In this document: in pieces, positions 24,968 to 34,540 of the stretch
How the letters are laid out: each line of letters begins with the position of its first letter
Numbering within the stretch: the first letter of the stretch is position 1
DNA from: Nostoc sp. FACHB-152
Lineage (GTDB): Bacteria > Cyanobacteriota > Cyanobacteriia > Cyanobacteriales > Nostocaceae
NCBI RefSeq assembly: GCF_014697475.1
Contig: NZ_JACJRV010000050.1
Span: forward strand, 1-53,411
Length of the DNA stretch: 53,411 nucleotides
Direction of reading: 5' to 3'
The notes under the pieces: model-generated
Databases searched by the model: none
Told to the model about the DNA's origin: nothing
The model's input: the letters and a program-made list of their open reading frames with translations, nothing else
Program-made: the position numbers and the translations under genes

Positions 24968-26164
24968 TTAATTAACAGTAGACTTGGCAATTACTCCTAA
25001 CTGCAACCCTGGCGGGTAACTACCTTCTTCTTTAACGCGCTTAATCTCAACATCAGTAAATGGAATACCTAACTTTTGTGCTACTGCACTGACAATATCC
25101 CCTCGGTCAATAACACCAGCTACCGCACCAGCAGGGGAAAGCACGGTGATGCGTGGTAACTGTTCATTTTCTAATTTGTTGATTACGTCAGCAATAGAAG
25201 TTGATTCGGCAACGGTCGGTATTTCTGTCAAGGGATGGACAATACTGTGTAGAGTGCGGGTTTCCCATTCACTTCTTTCTACTAAGCGTAAATCATCAAT
25301 GGCAACCATACCCCTGTAACGCCCATCAGAAGCGGCAAAATAAATTTGTGGTGCAGCACTATCTAATAGATAAGAGTCGGCAAAGGCGCGTAATGTCTGA
25401 TCAGCATCCACTACGCGAAAGTCACGAGTCATTGCATCATTAGCGACAATCTTCAGCAAGGATTCTTGTAAAGTAGTTACGCGGTCATAGGTTTTGGCGT
25501 TACGAATTCCAAACCAACCTATCAGCGCAATCCATAAACCGAGTACTAATTCTCTAGTGAAGAAATCTACAGCAAATCCTGCGGCGATCGCCACATAACC
25601 TAAAATTTGCCCTGCTGTCGCTGCCCAGTGTACCGCTTGAAAGCGATCGCCTGTTACTTTCCACAGTGCTGCTTTTAACACCTGACCGCCATCCAACGGT
25701 AAGCCAGGAATCAAGTTAAATAAAGCGACAACTAAGTTAATTCTTGCTAAGTCCCCCACCATAATACTGAGCGGGCTAGTATCAGGAATAGCCATTGCCA
25801 CCAGCCGCAATAAGAAAAATAGCCCAACACTTACCAAAGGCCCGGCGATCGCCACTTGAAAGGCTTTACCTGGAGTTTTCGATTCTTCTTCAATGGCTGC
25901 AATTCCACCAAACAAAAATAGAGTAATGGAATTAACTTTAATGCCTTGTGATCGCGCTGCTAAACTGTGACCTAATTCGTGTAACAGCACAGAAGCAAAT
26001 AGCAGCAGTGCCATGACTATTCCTGCACTCCAAGCTATAGTAGAACCCCATTCTTGGTAAGCTACCCCAAAATTTAAGGTTGCTAGCCCTAAAATCACGA
26101 ACCATAAAGGGTCTAAAAATAATGGGATTCCGAATAAATTTCCGATTTTCCAATTTGTTTGCAT
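24968..26164 (-). CDS. Site-2 protease family (M50) with CBS domains
   Basis: This 398-residue intramembrane metalloprotease has zinc ligands in HELGH (62-66) and the third ligand in NLIPGLPLDGGQ (about 151-162), within about six hydrophobic segments. Two CBS motifs follow at about 240-370 (VANDAMTRDFRVV, PTVAESTSIADVINKL), which may bind adenosine nucleotides. S2P enzymes cut membrane-bound anti-sigma factors or regulators; the target is unknown. The gene stands alone, with plus-strand genes upstream in the window. Confidence 0.92.
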   Translation of the reverse strand: MQTNWKIGNLFGIPLFLDPLWFVILGLATLNFGVAYQEWGSTIAWSAGIVMALLLFASVLLHELGHSLAARSQGIKVNSITLFLFGGIAAIEEESKTPGKAFQVAIAGPLVSVGLFFLLRLVAMAIPDTSPLSIMVGDLARINLVVALFNLIPGLPLDGGQVLKAALWKVTGDRFQAVHWAATAGQILGYVAIAAGFAVDFFTRELVLGLWIALIGWFGIRNAKTYDRVTTLQESLLKIVANDAMTRDFRVVDADQTLRAFADSYLLDSAAPQIYFAASDGRYRGMVAIDDLRLVERSEWETRTLHSIVHPLTEIPTVAESTSIADVINKLENEQLPRITVLSPAGAVAGVIDRGDIVSAVAQKLGIPFTDVEIKRVKEEGSYPPGLQLGVIAKSTVN

Positions 26165-26644
26165 TACATTGTCCTAAAACTAGATATGTTCAGCAGTTAA
26201 TCCTAGATTTATGTATTTTTTGAAACTCAAAATCTCCAATTAATCAAAACCCTAGAGAACAACCACCTAATTAACGGTTGTTGAATAGGCCCCTACTTCC
26301 AGAATAGACAATTAAGTCTCTGGAATACTAGATTCTATGAGCGGTAACAAAAATTAGAAATAATGTTTAAACTATTGTTTTGCAGAGATTTTTAGTATTA
26401 ATCAGCTTTAGCCTTGTAAAATTTTTATCCAAGAAATGATTGTTAAAATCGTTGTTCTTTCTCCAGTAAGAACAAATAAATTTAGTTGTCAGTAAAAATA
26501 TGCTATTCCATCTGTCTTTAGTTAACAAAAGGAGCAAAATTTCAACTGAACTACAAATCAAAGTCGCATTACCGGAGAAAGAACAAGAATGAGTTTTCAG
26601 AATTGGGGATTTGCAGAGAGTTTTAGTTCTCTGTCAACTCCGAT
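26165..26644. other. 480-base non-coding region downstream of psaK
   Basis: No convincing gene is seen on either strand. It holds an imperfect hairpin (TTCCAGA at 26297-26303 with TCTGGAA at 26319-26325) and a pair of 18-base inverted repeats at 26452 and 26569, described separately. Confidence 0.4.
26452..26586. repeat. 18-bp inverted repeat pair, possible MITE
   Basis: TTGTTCTTTCTCCAGTAA at 26452-26469 is repeated inversely at 26569-26586 with one mismatch (TTACCGGAGAAAGAACAA). The 135-bp unit has no coding frame. It could be a small inverted-repeat element or a long-loop structure near the psaK 3' end. I see no clear target duplication. Confidence 0.4.
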
Positions 26645-26896
26645 TTACAGACGACCAATATTAGTCAGCCCTAAAACAATACCAACGCCGATAATATGAC
26701 CAAAAGCCATAGCCGCGATAAATGTAGGCACACTCACGGGTAATACAGGTAACTTTGGCCCTACTTGAGGTTTTTCAATTCTGGTAGATAGCAAAAGGAT
26801 GACTATGCAGCTGATGCTAATAATGATTCCGACTGTAGGAGTCCACGCGGGGGTAGCGGGAACAGTGTCAACTGCTGCCAGTAAATTTGATAACAT
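26645..26896 (-). CDS. psaK: Photosystem I reaction centre subunit PsaK
   Basis: I chose ATG 26896-26894, which has GGAG a few bases upstream; the preceding TTG is less likely. The 83-residue protein has two membrane helices (VGIIISISCIVILLL and FIAAMAFGHIIGVGIVLGL) joined by a charged loop, with the PATPAWTPTVG start and FGHIIG motif of PsaK. PsaK sits at the edge of photosystem I in the thylakoid and helps couple antenna and trimer or tetramer contacts. Nostocs carry several psaK copies; which this is I cannot say. trpF is divergent upstream. Confidence 0.85.
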   Translation of the reverse strand: MLSNLLAAVDTVPATPAWTPTVGIIISISCIVILLLSTRIEKPQVGPKLPVLPVSVPTFIAAMAFGHIIGVGIVLGLTNIGRL

Positions 26897-27002
26897 CAAG
26901 GTCTCTTCTCCTAAATGACAAAATTCATGAAACCTTCAAAATTATAGAATTACTGAGTAAGCAACCAAAGATTATTAGCAAAAATTCGCTCTTTAGAATT
27001 AT

Positions 27003-27635
27003 ATGCGGGTCAAAATTTGCGGCATCACTCAACCACACCAGGCTACGGCGATCGCTTCTTGCGGCGCAACAGCCCTAGGATTTATTTGTGTACCAGCCTC
27101 GCCCCGTTATGTTACTGCAACCCAAATTCGGAAAGCCGTGACACAGCTACCAGACGATATTGACAAAATCGGTGTGTTTGCCAACGCTGAAATTGAGGAG
27201 ATTAGTCAAGTCGTTCATGATTCTGGTTTAACTGGTGTGCAGTTACACGGAGATGAAACACCAGATTTTTGCAACCAAGTACGTCAACAAATTCCTAATG
27301 TAGAAATTCTAAAAGCTTTAAGGATACGTAATTTAGAGCATCTTGAGCAGGCATCTATCTACAGTCAACACGTAGATACTTTATTACTAGATGCCTATCA
27401 TCCTCAGCAGTTGGGTGGTACAGGTCAAACATTAGATTGGGCAATGCTAGAAAAATTTAATCCTAGTAGCCCGTGGTTTTTAGCTGGGGGATTAACACCA
27501 GAAAATATCTTAGAAGCTTTAAGCCAGGTTCAACCTCACGGTATAGATTTATCAAGCGGCGTAGAAATTCAACCTGGAGATAAAGATTTAAATAAAGTAG
27601 CAGAATTATTCAAAAAATTAGGGAGTAGGAAGTAG
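27003..27635 (+). CDS. trpF: Phosphoribosylanthranilate isomerase
   Basis: The enzyme isomerises N-(5-phosphoribosyl)anthranilate in tryptophan synthesis. At 210 residues it is a complete TIM barrel. The catalytic Cys lies in [10 protein letters not shown] and the catalytic Asp in [15 protein letters not shown]; the phosphate-binding end is [11 protein letters not shown] and [13 protein letters not shown]. The gene stands alone, divergent from psaK, and an STRR follows it. Confidence 0.96.
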   Translation: MRVKICGITQPHQATAIASCGATALGFICVPASPRYVTATQIRKAVTQLPDDIDKIGVFANAEIEEISQVVHDSGLTGVQLHGDETPDFCNQVRQQIPNVEILKALRIRNLEHLEQASIYSQHVDTLLLDAYHPQQLGGTGQTLDWAMLEKFNPSSPWFLAGGLTPENILEALSQVQPHGIDLSSGVEIQPGDKDLNKVAELFKKLGSRK

Positions 27636-27686
27636 GGAGTGGGGAGTGGTTTCACTACTCCCGATTCCCCATTCGCCATTCCCTAC
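27630..27686. repeat. STRR tract between trpF and folE
   Basis: AGGAAGTAGGGAGTGGGGAG is followed by roughly complementary CTACTCCCGATTCCCCATTC and CATTCCCTACC. The tract can form an imperfect hairpin between these convergent genes and may end both transcripts. Confidence 0.5.
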
Positions 27687-28394
27687 CTAAAAGAATGATG
27701 GTTGGTGACGAATCAAGTTAAAGAATTCTTCGCGGGTTTTCTGTTCTTCTTGGAATACACCTAGCATGGCACTGGTGACAGTCCAGGAACCAGGTTTCTG
27801 CACTCCCCGCATTACCATGCACATATGACTAGCTTCCATGACTACTGCCACACCTTGAGGTTCTAAAATCGTCTGAATCGCTTCGGCAATTTGGCGAGTT
27901 AGCCTTTCCTGAACTTGCATCCGCCGAGAATACATTTCCACAATTCGGGCTAGCTTACTTAAGCCGACCACTTTCTGGTTGGGGATGTAAGCAACGTGCG
28001 CTCTACCCATAAAAGGCAACATATGGTGTTCACACAGGCTAAAAAAGTTAATATCCCGAACTAATACCATCTCGTTATGGCCTTCATCGAAGATGGCACC
28101 GTTTACAAGTTCTTCTAATGATTGGTTGTAGCCACTGGTTAAAAAGCGCATAGCCTCAGCAACGCGTTTGGGAGTTTTCAAAAGTCCTTCGCGGTCTGGG
28201 TCTTCGCCAACGCCAATGATCATGGTTCTAACGGCATCCATCATTTGCTCCATCTGTTCCTCAGAAGGCGTGTGCAAATCTGGTTGTCGTCCGTCGTGGG
28301 TGTTGCGATCGGGTCTGGTATCGATGGCATCTGCCAAATCAGGAATCAGTGGAGATTGAGAACGATTGGAACCGTTAGAACTAGCAATAGTCAT
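27687..28394 (-). CDS. folE: GTP cyclohydrolase I
   Basis: The enzyme turns GTP into dihydroneopterin triphosphate, the first step to folate and pterins. The 235-residue protein has a polar N-terminal extension of about 45 residues and then the conserved core: [19 protein letters not shown], zinc-site [35 protein letters not shown], and the second Cys in [14 protein letters not shown]. It is followed upstream by an SDR gene on the same strand, 94 bases away. Confidence 0.96.
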   Translation of the reverse strand: MTIASSNGSNRSQSPLIPDLADAIDTRPDRNTHDGRQPDLHTPSEEQMEQMMDAVRTMIIGVGEDPDREGLLKTPKRVAEAMRFLTSGYNQSLEELVNGAIFDEGHNEMVLVRDINFFSLCEHHMLPFMGRAHVAYIPNQKVVGLSKLARIVEMYSRRMQVQERLTRQIAEAIQTILEPQGVAVVMEASHMCMVMRGVQKPGSWTVTSAMLGVFQEEQKTREEFFNLIRHQPSFF

Positions 28395-28424
28395 GATGTA
28401 ACTTACAGTTAGATTTTGGATGTT

Positions 28425-28490
28425 TGTTATCGGTCAATAGTCAATAGTCATTGGTCATTTGTTTTTGTGATTCACTCATGACTAATGACT
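28425..28490. repeat. STRR tract
   Basis: GTCAATAGTCAATAGTCATTGGTCAT and ATGACTAATGACTAA form inverse-related short repeats between folE and the SDR gene. The same kind recurs at 41795-41868. Confidence 0.45.
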
Positions 28491-29214
28491 AAAAAGTGCC
28501 TGCATTGGGCATTAAAATCAATTCCTCAATCACTGCTTGTGATGGTAACAAAGCAGTATGGAGAATTGAGTCAGCCACAATTTCTGGAGTTAACATTTTT
28601 GAACGGTCAAAGTTGGCATTAACAGTTTCACTGTCCCAAGCTTCTGTGTTAACAGAACCAGGACAAATGGCAGTAACGCGGATACCGTGAGGGCGTTCTT
28701 CTTGTGCCAGAATTTGGGAAAGGGTTAGGATTCCTGCTTTACTGACACAATAGGCTCCCCATCCAGGAAAGGCTTGCTTGGCCGCAATTGAGGCCACATT
28801 GATGATTATGCCTGTGCCACGATCGCGCATTCCTGGCAAAATTCCTTTAATGCACTCAAATACGCTGGTAAGATTCACGTTAATAACTTGCTGCCAGTCG
28901 GCTAAACTGGTTTCACTTAAAGTGCCTGTGTAGACTATTCCGGCATTGTTTACCAAAATATCTATGTTGCCAAAATCTTGGGCGATCGCTTTTATTCTTG
29001 CTTCTACTTGCGATAAATCGGCTAAGTCCAGCGTATAAGCTTTAGCTTCTACTCCGGTTTGCTTGGCTGCTGTTGCTACCGCCTCTAACTTATCAAAAGA
29101 ACGGCTGACTAAGGCAACATCTATACCTGCCTTGGCAAATGCCAAAGCGGTAGCTTTGCCAATTCCGCTACTTGCCCCAGTAATTAAGGCACGTCGTTTC
29201 TGCTCAATACTCAT
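28489..29214 (-). CDS. Short-chain dehydrogenase/reductase
   Basis: This 241-residue classical SDR has the NAD(P) loop TGASSGIGKATALAFAKAG (about 13-31), the NNAG motif in DILVNNAGIVYTG, catalytic Ser in NVASIAAK, and YCVSKAG (Tyr/Lys pair). PGSVNTEAW matches the PG motif. Substrate is unknown. SDR genes of this kind often lie next to accA and the alkane genes in cyanobacteria, as here. GGAGAAAGC precedes the ATG. Confidence 0.92.
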   Translation of the reverse strand: MSIEQKRRALITGASSGIGKATALAFAKAGIDVALVSRSFDKLEAVATAAKQTGVEAKAYTLDLADLSQVEARIKAIAQDFGNIDILVNNAGIVYTGTLSETSLADWQQVINVNLTSVFECIKGILPGMRDRGTGIIINVASIAAKQAFPGWGAYCVSKAGILTLSQILAQEERPHGIRVTAICPGSVNTEAWDSETVNANFDRSKMLTPEIVADSILHTALLPSQAVIEELILMPNAGTF

Positions 29215-29483
29215 GCTTTCTCCAAATTTTTTGGCAGTTCCGCAAGCACCTGGCCACCAAATTATTCAAGTCTTTCGGATTGGATAGATTAAACTAACCT
29301 TAAATTCCGATAATTTTTTTTGACAATTGCTATAGTTAATTGTCAATGTAGGTATTTTTCTCGTCAGTTTTTCCCAGTTATGACACTAAATTGTTCATCT
29401 GGAAATTTAGACTGTCTACTTGCCGCAAACTAAATACTACACAAATCTCTCATTTAACTGAGCCGATTTACCATACATAAGAA

Positions 29484-29530
29484 TACCTGTGAATGAAAAG
29501 ATTGTTAAAAATCTTTACGAATCACAGGTA
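29484..29530 (-). terminator. Two-part hairpin downstream of accA
   Basis: An outer stem TACCTGTGA/TCACAGGTA (29484-29492 with 29522-29530) encloses an inner stem AAAGATT/AATCTTT (29497-29503 with 29510-29516). It lies 42 bases past the accA stop and probably ends its transcript. The remaining 270 bases up to the SDR gene show no other feature. Confidence 0.55.
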
Positions 29531-29571
29531 ATTATAACATTGCTATTCAACTAATGCTCATCTTTAACTTT

Positions 29572-30552
29572 TTAGTGGGCAACGTCTGTAAAAACGCCAA
29601 TTTTGCGGAATTTATCGTAACGCAGTTGCCGTCTTTCCTGAGATGTTAATCGTTTGAGTTCGTCCAAGTTATCTAAAAGTGCTTGCTTGAGGATGGTTGC
29701 CGCTTCTAGAGGGTCAGAATGAGCGCCACCAATAGGTTCAGGCAATATTTGGTCAATAATCCCTAAATTTTTTAAATCGTGGGAGGTAATTTTTAAAGCG
29801 ACAGCCGCTTGCGGAGCCTTGCTAGCATCTTTCCACAAAATCGCTGCACAGGCTTCAGGGGTAGCAACAGTGTAGACAGAGTGTTCAAACATAAGAAGCC
29901 TATCGCCGACACCAACACCCAATGCGCCACCAGAACCACCCTCACCGATAACTGTGCAGATAATCGGCACATCAAGCGAGAACATTTCCCGCAAATTATA
30001 AGCGATGGCTTCGCCTGCACCTTGCCTTTCCGCGACTACAGTTGGCAAAGCCCCTGGCGTATCAATAAATGTTAAAATTGGCATCCCAAACTTGTTGGCG
30101 TGTTCCATCAGTCGCATTGCTTTACGATAGCCGCCAGGGGTAGCCATACCGAAGTTTCGGGCAATATTATCTTTAGTGTCGCGCCCTTTTTGATGGCCCA
30201 ACATGACTACAGGTTGTCCACCTAAACGAGCCACTCCACCAATTAAAGCAGGATCATCACCACCACAGCGATCGCCATGCAACTCCATCCATTCATCGGT
30301 AATTGCCTGAATGTAGTCAAGAGTACTAGGGCGACGGGGATGACGGGCAACTTGCAGTCTTTGAGCCGGGGATAGCGTACTGAAAATCTCCTCGCGTAAT
30401 TTTGTGGCGCGTGCTTCTAGTTTGCGAATTTCACCAGATACATCAACACCATTTTCATCTGCAAGTTGCCGAATCTGATCAATTCGGTTTGTGAGTTCTG
30501 CTAACGGCTTTTCAAAATCCAACAGTAGTGGTTTACGCTCGGTAGTAGCCAT
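29572..30552 (-). CDS. accA: Acetyl-CoA carboxylase carboxyltransferase subunit alpha
   Basis: Together with AccD it transfers CO2 from carboxybiotin to acetyl-CoA, making malonyl-CoA. The 326-residue length is standard. The N-terminal [18 protein letters not shown] coil, the [16 protein letters not shown] region, [18 protein letters not shown], and the oxyanion-loop [16 protein letters not shown] are all present. It lies downstream of aar and ado on the same strand, linking fatty acid synthesis to alkane production. An STRR-rich 170-base gap separates it from aar. Confidence 0.97.
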   Translation of the reverse strand: MATTERKPLLLDFEKPLAELTNRIDQIRQLADENGVDVSGEIRKLEARATKLREEIFSTLSPAQRLQVARHPRRPSTLDYIQAITDEWMELHGDRCGGDDPALIGGVARLGGQPVVMLGHQKGRDTKDNIARNFGMATPGGYRKAMRLMEHANKFGMPILTFIDTPGALPTVVAERQGAGEAIAYNLREMFSLDVPIICTVIGEGGSGGALGVGVGDRLLMFEHSVYTVATPEACAAILWKDASKAPQAAVALKITSHDLKNLGIIDQILPEPIGGAHSDPLEAATILKQALLDNLDELKRLTSQERRQLRYDKFRKIGVFTDVAH

Positions 30553-30559
30553 AGTTAGG

Positions 30560-30722
30560 AATTGGAATTTAGGGACTAGAAGTTAGGGGCTAGGGACTAG
30601 AGATTAAATAGTGCTAAGGATTAGGGTTTCAGGATGAGAAATAATTGCCAGCAAGCTGATTTTAATTTTAAAGGTCTAAACTCCAGTCTCTAGCCTCTAG
30701 CCTCTAACCCCTAGCCCCGATT
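30560..30722. repeat. STRR tract with inverse halves between accA and aar
   Basis: TTAGGGACTAGAAGTTAGGG near 30568 and CTCTAGCCTCTAGCCTCTAA near 30690 are heptamer-based and mutually complementary. They can form a long imperfect hairpin. Confidence 0.5.
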
Positions 30723-30724
30723 TA

Positions 30725-31744
30725 CTAAAGCAACAGTGGTCTAAAGCCATGTTTCACCGATGCTTGACCAATCTGCTCCATTTTGTCTACGGTAATCTGA
30801 TTACGCCCCCAAGAAAAGTTCGTATGTAACTTCTCAAATTCCAGTAGCATAGCTTCGGCGAAACAAGCAAATAGCTGACGTTCTGGCACTTCCATATTGA
30901 CGATTTGCATGATTTTCCAGTCAATATCCAAAGAATGCTCAACAATGCCGCCGTTGAGTATATGAACACCAGGATGCTGAATTTTCGTCGCTAAATTTTT
31001 GGGATAGCCGCCATCAATAAGTATACAGGGTTGTTTCAATACCTTAGGGTCAATTTCTACACCTTTGGGCATACTTGCTACCCAAACTACAATATCAGCT
31101 TCCGGCAAGGCTTCATCCAAAGCCATGATTTTTCCCCGCCCTAGTTCGTCTTGTAAATTTTTGAGGCGTTCTTGGTTACGGGCGATGAGCAAAAGCTCTT
31201 TGACATCAGTTTTGGCATCTATCCAACGTGTGACTGCACTACCAATATCCCCAGTTGCGCCACATATAGCAATAGTTGCTTTCGACAGTTCAATTCCTAC
31301 CTGTTGTGCTGCTGCCTCGACCTGCCGACAAATAATATAAGCGGTGTGTGTATTGCCTGTAGTGAAGCGTTCAAATTCTAATGTGACGTTGCGGACTTGG
31401 CTAAATTGTTCTAAATTAAAGTTCTCAAAAATTATTGATGAAAAACCACCTAAAGCTGTGATATCAATACCATGCTTCTGAGCATGAGCCATAGCATTCA
31501 GAATTTTCCGGGTTGCTGCTTTAATCCGACGGTTAGCCAGCATTTCAGGCAGAAAGCAGGATTCTACATACTTGCCTTCTATTGTTTCTCCAGTCAGACT
31601 GGTAACTTTAATATGATCAACAATTTGCGGCGGGGCGCTGCACCAAAAATCTAGCCCTTGATCGGCGTATTCTGGGTATCCCAATTGTTGAGCTACCGCT
31701 TGCGCGTGTTCTAAACTAGTCAGATGTCCAATTAGACCAAACAT
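30725..31744 (-). CDS. aar: Long-chain acyl-ACP reductase (alkane pathway)
   Basis: The enzyme reduces fatty acyl-ACP to fatty aldehyde with NADPH, the first step of cyanobacterial alkane synthesis. The 339 residues match [22 protein letters not shown] start, nucleotide-binding [15 protein letters not shown] (about 162-176), and [14 protein letters not shown], whose Cys I take to be the acyl-thioester nucleophile from memory of the family. It lies between ado (upstream) and accA (downstream) on the same strand, the usual arrangement. Confidence 0.95.
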   Translation of the reverse strand: MFGLIGHLTSLEHAQAVAQQLGYPEYADQGLDFWCSAPPQIVDHIKVTSLTGETIEGKYVESCFLPEMLANRRIKAATRKILNAMAHAQKHGIDITALGGFSSIIFENFNLEQFSQVRNVTLEFERFTTGNTHTAYIICRQVEAAAQQVGIELSKATIAICGATGDIGSAVTRWIDAKTDVKELLLIARNQERLKNLQDELGRGKIMALDEALPEADIVVWVASMPKGVEIDPKVLKQPCILIDGGYPKNLATKIQHPGVHILNGGIVEHSLDIDWKIMQIVNMEVPERQLFACFAEAMLLEFEKLHTNFSWGRNQITVDKMEQIGQASVKHGFRPLLL

Positions 31745-31825
31745 TAGTGATTTATTAGGCGTGTGCTGCGTCGAAAGCGTGGAAGTTAGTAGCTAAGTGA
31801 CAATACTCAACTTTAAAAATACAAT

Positions 31826-31874
31826 AAAGTACGAAGTCTAAAATTTCATACTTCAGACTTCATACTTCAGACTT
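31826..31874. repeat. STRR tract between ado and aar
   Basis: Three units of the CATACTTCAGACTT kind are preceded by the inverse GAAGTCT at 31833-31839. The tract could form a weak hairpin just past the ado stop. Confidence 0.45.
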
Positions 31875-31877
31875 GTT

Positions 31878-32573
31878 TTAAGCAGCGGTAAGTCCGTAGG
31901 CTGATAAGCGCATGATATCTCTTGTTGTGAAGCCAATGTTACTTAAAGCTTCACCGTATTGAATCATGAAGTCTTCGACTAAAGCATCTTTTTCCATTGC
32001 TAAAATCTGGGCATCGTCTGCTACTTGATTGAGCATTTTCCAAACTATAGGTAAGTTTTGGCGATTTGCTTCCTCAAGTTCAGCTTTGGATGCTTCAAAG
32101 TTTTCTTTGAGCCAAACTTCACCAAAGTTTAAATGGCTGTATTCATCTTTAACTACGCCCTCAGTAATCTTCCGAGCAAAATCATCGGCAACGGGAATGT
32201 AAATGTTATATGCAGCGATCGCAAAACATTCAATAATCAAAGATTGAATTAGTAAGCAAGTAACGACTTTACCTTCAGCTGCTGCTTGTTTAAAATTATC
32301 GTGCAGAGGTGCAAAAAACTCCTTAGCAAATTGTAGATCTGGTACAACTTGCAAATTCCGCCCACAAGCTTCAAAGCCTTTTTTGTGGCGGCTTTCCATT
32401 TTTGACAAGCGAATCAGTTCATCATGATTATCTGGCAGCAGTTCGGCTAGTTTAATGTAATTTTCGTAGGCTTCTTGTTCCCCTTCAATCACGATCGCAT
32501 TAATGCGGCTATAGGCATCTTTGTAAGTTTCACTGTGGAAATCAATTGCTAATTCGGCTGCCACCTGCTGCAT
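31878..32573 (-). CDS. ado: Aldehyde-deformylating oxygenase (alkane pathway)
   Basis: This di-iron enzyme converts Cn fatty aldehydes to Cn-1 alkanes plus formate, mostly heptadecane in Nostocs. I chose ATG 32573-32571, with GGAG 10 bases upstream, over the TTG at 32594; the product [12 protein letters not shown]... has 231 residues, as usual. The iron ligands are visible: Glu in [10 protein letters not shown], ExxH in KMESRHKKG, Glu in [11 protein letters not shown], ExxH in [11 protein letters not shown]. aar follows downstream. Confidence 0.96.
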   Translation of the reverse strand: MQQVAAELAIDFHSETYKDAYSRINAIVIEGEQEAYENYIKLAELLPDNHDELIRLSKMESRHKKGFEACGRNLQVVPDLQFAKEFFAPLHDNFKQAAAEGKVVTCLLIQSLIIECFAIAAYNIYIPVADDFARKITEGVVKDEYSHLNFGEVWLKENFEASKAELEEANRQNLPIVWKMLNQVADDAQILAMEKDALVEDFMIQYGEALSNIGFTTRDIMRLSAYGLTAA

Positions 32574-32774
32574 GGTATGTTCACTCCTGTACAATGAATT
32601 AATTGATACTAACGTTTAATTTACCCTAGGAATTTCGAGTAATCTTCACTGTTGTTTAATTTAACTTAACAAGTCACCATGTAATAGATTAGCTTTTGCT
32701 GGGGGCGATGCTCTACTACTAAAGCAACAAATGTTGAGTCATCGTTATTTGTCAATGCTCAATATTGCTATTAT

Positions 32775-32812
32775 CTCTAGCCCCTAACCTCTAATCTCTA
32801 GGCCCCGCTGTC
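32775..32812. repeat. STRR tract upstream of the ABC permease
   Basis: TCTAGCCCCTAACCTCTAAT and TCTAGGCCCCG are units of the same family as 30560-30722, ending 8 bases before the permease ATG. Confidence 0.45.
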
Positions 32813-32819
32813 TCTAATT

Positions 32820-33644
32820 ATGACCAAATCAAATTGGAATCAAACATCTGGCGATATTGTTAGCTTAGTAGTGCTGCTACTTGGAGCATCGATTGTCTTA
32901 CTACCGCTTTTGATTGTTTTTCTCATATCTTTTGCACCCCCAGGCGCAACTCCAGAACTATGGTCTAAAAATTGGTCTTTAGGTAACTACCATGATGCAT
33001 GGCAACGAGGGAAGTTCCTGTTGGCATTTGCTAATTCTACGTTAGTTGCAATCGCAGTGACCGCATTTGGGTTAATTACTTCTGCATTGGCTGGTTACGC
33101 CCTGGCTAGATTAAAATTTCGCGGCAGACAGGCCCTGCTACTAATTGTCTTAGCTACCTTAGTAATACCTTTTCAGTTGTTGGTCATACCTATATTTTTG
33201 GTATTAAAGTGGGGAAGCCTGATCAATACTTACGGGGCACTGATTTTACCCACTGCTGCCAATGGCTTTGGCATATTTTTATTAAGGCAGTATTTTCAAA
33301 CTATTCCTGTAGAACTGGAAGAAGCAGCCACTATTGACGGCGCGAACAGGTGGCAAATATTGTGGCGAATATTATTACCTCTAGCCCGCCCTGCTTTAGT
33401 AACGTTATTTTTGTTCACCTTTATTGGTGAGTGGAACGATTTGTTTAAACCTTTAGTATTTACCACCCGCCCAGAGTTAAGAACTGTACAGTTGGCGTTG
33501 GCAGAGTTTCAAGAGCAATTTACAAATAATTGGCCTTTGATGATGGCAGCAGTGACGATTGCCACAGTACCAGTGATCATACTGTTTTTTATTGGTCAGC
33601 GTCAGTTGATTCGCGGTATTGCCACCACAGGCATCAAAAATTAA
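32820..33644 (+). CDS. Carbohydrate ABC transporter permease (MalG-like)
   Basis: This 274-residue inner-membrane protein has six hydrophobic segments and the EAA loop EEAATIDGANRWQILWRI, followed by LPLARPALVTL. It is the second permease type (MalG/GGT group) of sugar importers. A partner permease, binding protein and ATPase are not encoded nearby, so it must assemble with subunits from elsewhere. It is divergent from ado. The substrate is unknown, possibly glycerol phosphate or a disaccharide. Confidence 0.9.
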   Translation: MTKSNWNQTSGDIVSLVVLLLGASIVLLPLLIVFLISFAPPGATPELWSKNWSLGNYHDAWQRGKFLLAFANSTLVAIAVTAFGLITSALAGYALARLKFRGRQALLLIVLATLVIPFQLLVIPIFLVLKWGSLINTYGALILPTAANGFGIFLLRQYFQTIPVELEEAATIDGANRWQILWRILLPLARPALVTLFLFTFIGEWNDLFKPLVFTTRPELRTVQLALAEFQEQFTNNWPLMMAAVTIATVPVIILFFIGQRQLIRGIATTGIKN

Positions 33645-33666
33645 TCACCATAATAAAAAAATAAAT

Positions 33667-33685
33667 GCCTCCATGAACCGGAGGC
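33667..33685 (-). terminator. Intrinsic terminator for the dienelactone hydrolase gene
   Basis: GCCTCC (33667-33672) pairs with GGAGGC (33680-33685) around a 7-base loop. On the minus strand the hairpin is followed by ATTTATTTTTTT. The gene at 33797-34540 reads towards it; the permease gene converges from the other side. Confidence 0.7.
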
Positions 33686-33748
33686 AAAGCGTAAAGCATC
33701 CTAAATATTTCTAGTAAAAAAATAACATAGACTTACTGATCTTCAATG

Positions 33749-33762
33749 AGGGTGATCACCCT
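33749..33762. promoter_or_regulatory. 14-bp perfect palindrome
   Basis: AGGGTGATCACCCT lies 35 bases beyond the 3' end of the dienelactone hydrolase gene. Perfect dyads of this length are often protein-binding sites, but its place between convergent genes makes an operator role doubtful; it could also be a short hairpin. Confidence 0.35.
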
Positions 33763-33796
33763 TCACTGTAGGTATGTACGTTTGTGCATTACTACC

Positions 33797-34540
33797 TTAG
33801 AGGTTGGAAAACCTACGTTCTAAAAAACTGATAATTTCTGCCCAAGCAGAGGTGGCCGCAGCTGCATCGTAGCGATAACCATCATCACGCATGAAGGTGT
33901 GTTCTGCTTCATATAAGAATACTTGATGAGTTATATTAGCATCTTCAATTGCTTTAATTAAGGTGAGGCGATCGCTTTCAGGGATATGAGGATCAAGAGT
34001 ACCAAGTATCAGCAGCATTTCGCCTTTAATTTCATTAACTCTATGGATAGTATCAGCTATTCCTTTACCGAGTTTGCAACTGGCAATACCAGTTGGGTAG
34101 CAGCAGACAGCAGTTTTAATTTCGCTGTGGAAGGCGGCGCGAAAAGATAAATGTCCGCCAATGCAAAAGCCGAGAGTCCCGATTTTATTAGGATTAATCG
34201 CAGTTTCCGTTTTGAGGAAATCAATTACAGCACGACAATCTGCATCATACTCTGCGATCGCTGTTCGCCGCGCATCATCATTACCCCGCATTCTACCCAG
34301 ATCATCCGGCTCAATAACTGTACCTATTGGTTCCAGCCGATGAAAAATTTCTGGTGCAGCTACAACATAACCAAATCCTGCTAGGTAGTTAACCAGACGA
34401 ATCATTGGGCTACCTAATTGATAAATATCGCTATAAAACAAAATGCCTGGGTAAGTTCCATCTGGTTTGGGAGAGGCGACATAAACACGCATTAAGCTGT
34501 CATCGACTCTTAACTCGACATTGCGCTTAGTAATTTGCAC
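33797..34540 (-). CDS. Dienelactone hydrolase family protein
   Basis: This 247-residue alpha/beta hydrolase has the Cys nucleophile in GTLGFCIGGHLSF, an Asp in LGTLDPHIPE and a His in EAEHTFMRDDGYRYD, the Cys-Asp-His triad of this family. Members hydrolyse dienelactone in chlorocatechol breakdown, but most cyanobacterial ones have unknown esterase substrates. There is no aromatic-degradation cluster nearby. A terminator lies 112 bases downstream. Confidence 0.9.
   Translation of the reverse strand: MQITKRNVELRVDDSLMRVYVASPKPDGTYPGILFYSDIYQLGSPMIRLVNYLAGFGYVVAAPEIFHRLEPIGTVIEPDDLGRMRGNDDARRTAIAEYDADCRAVIDFLKTETAINPNKIGTLGFCIGGHLSFRAAFHSEIKTAVCCYPTGIASCKLGKGIADTIHRVNEIKGEMLLILGTLDPHIPESDRLTLIKAIEDANITHQVFLYEAEHTFMRDDGYRYDAAAATSAWAEIISFLERRFSNL

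Noticed and set aside
26367-26561. 64-codon minus-strand frame downstream of psaK
   Set aside because: Composition looks random and AT-driven; no start context and no family likeness.
28168-29287. Plus-strand frames opposite folE and the SDR gene
   Set aside because: They are antisense shadows of well-identified enzymes.
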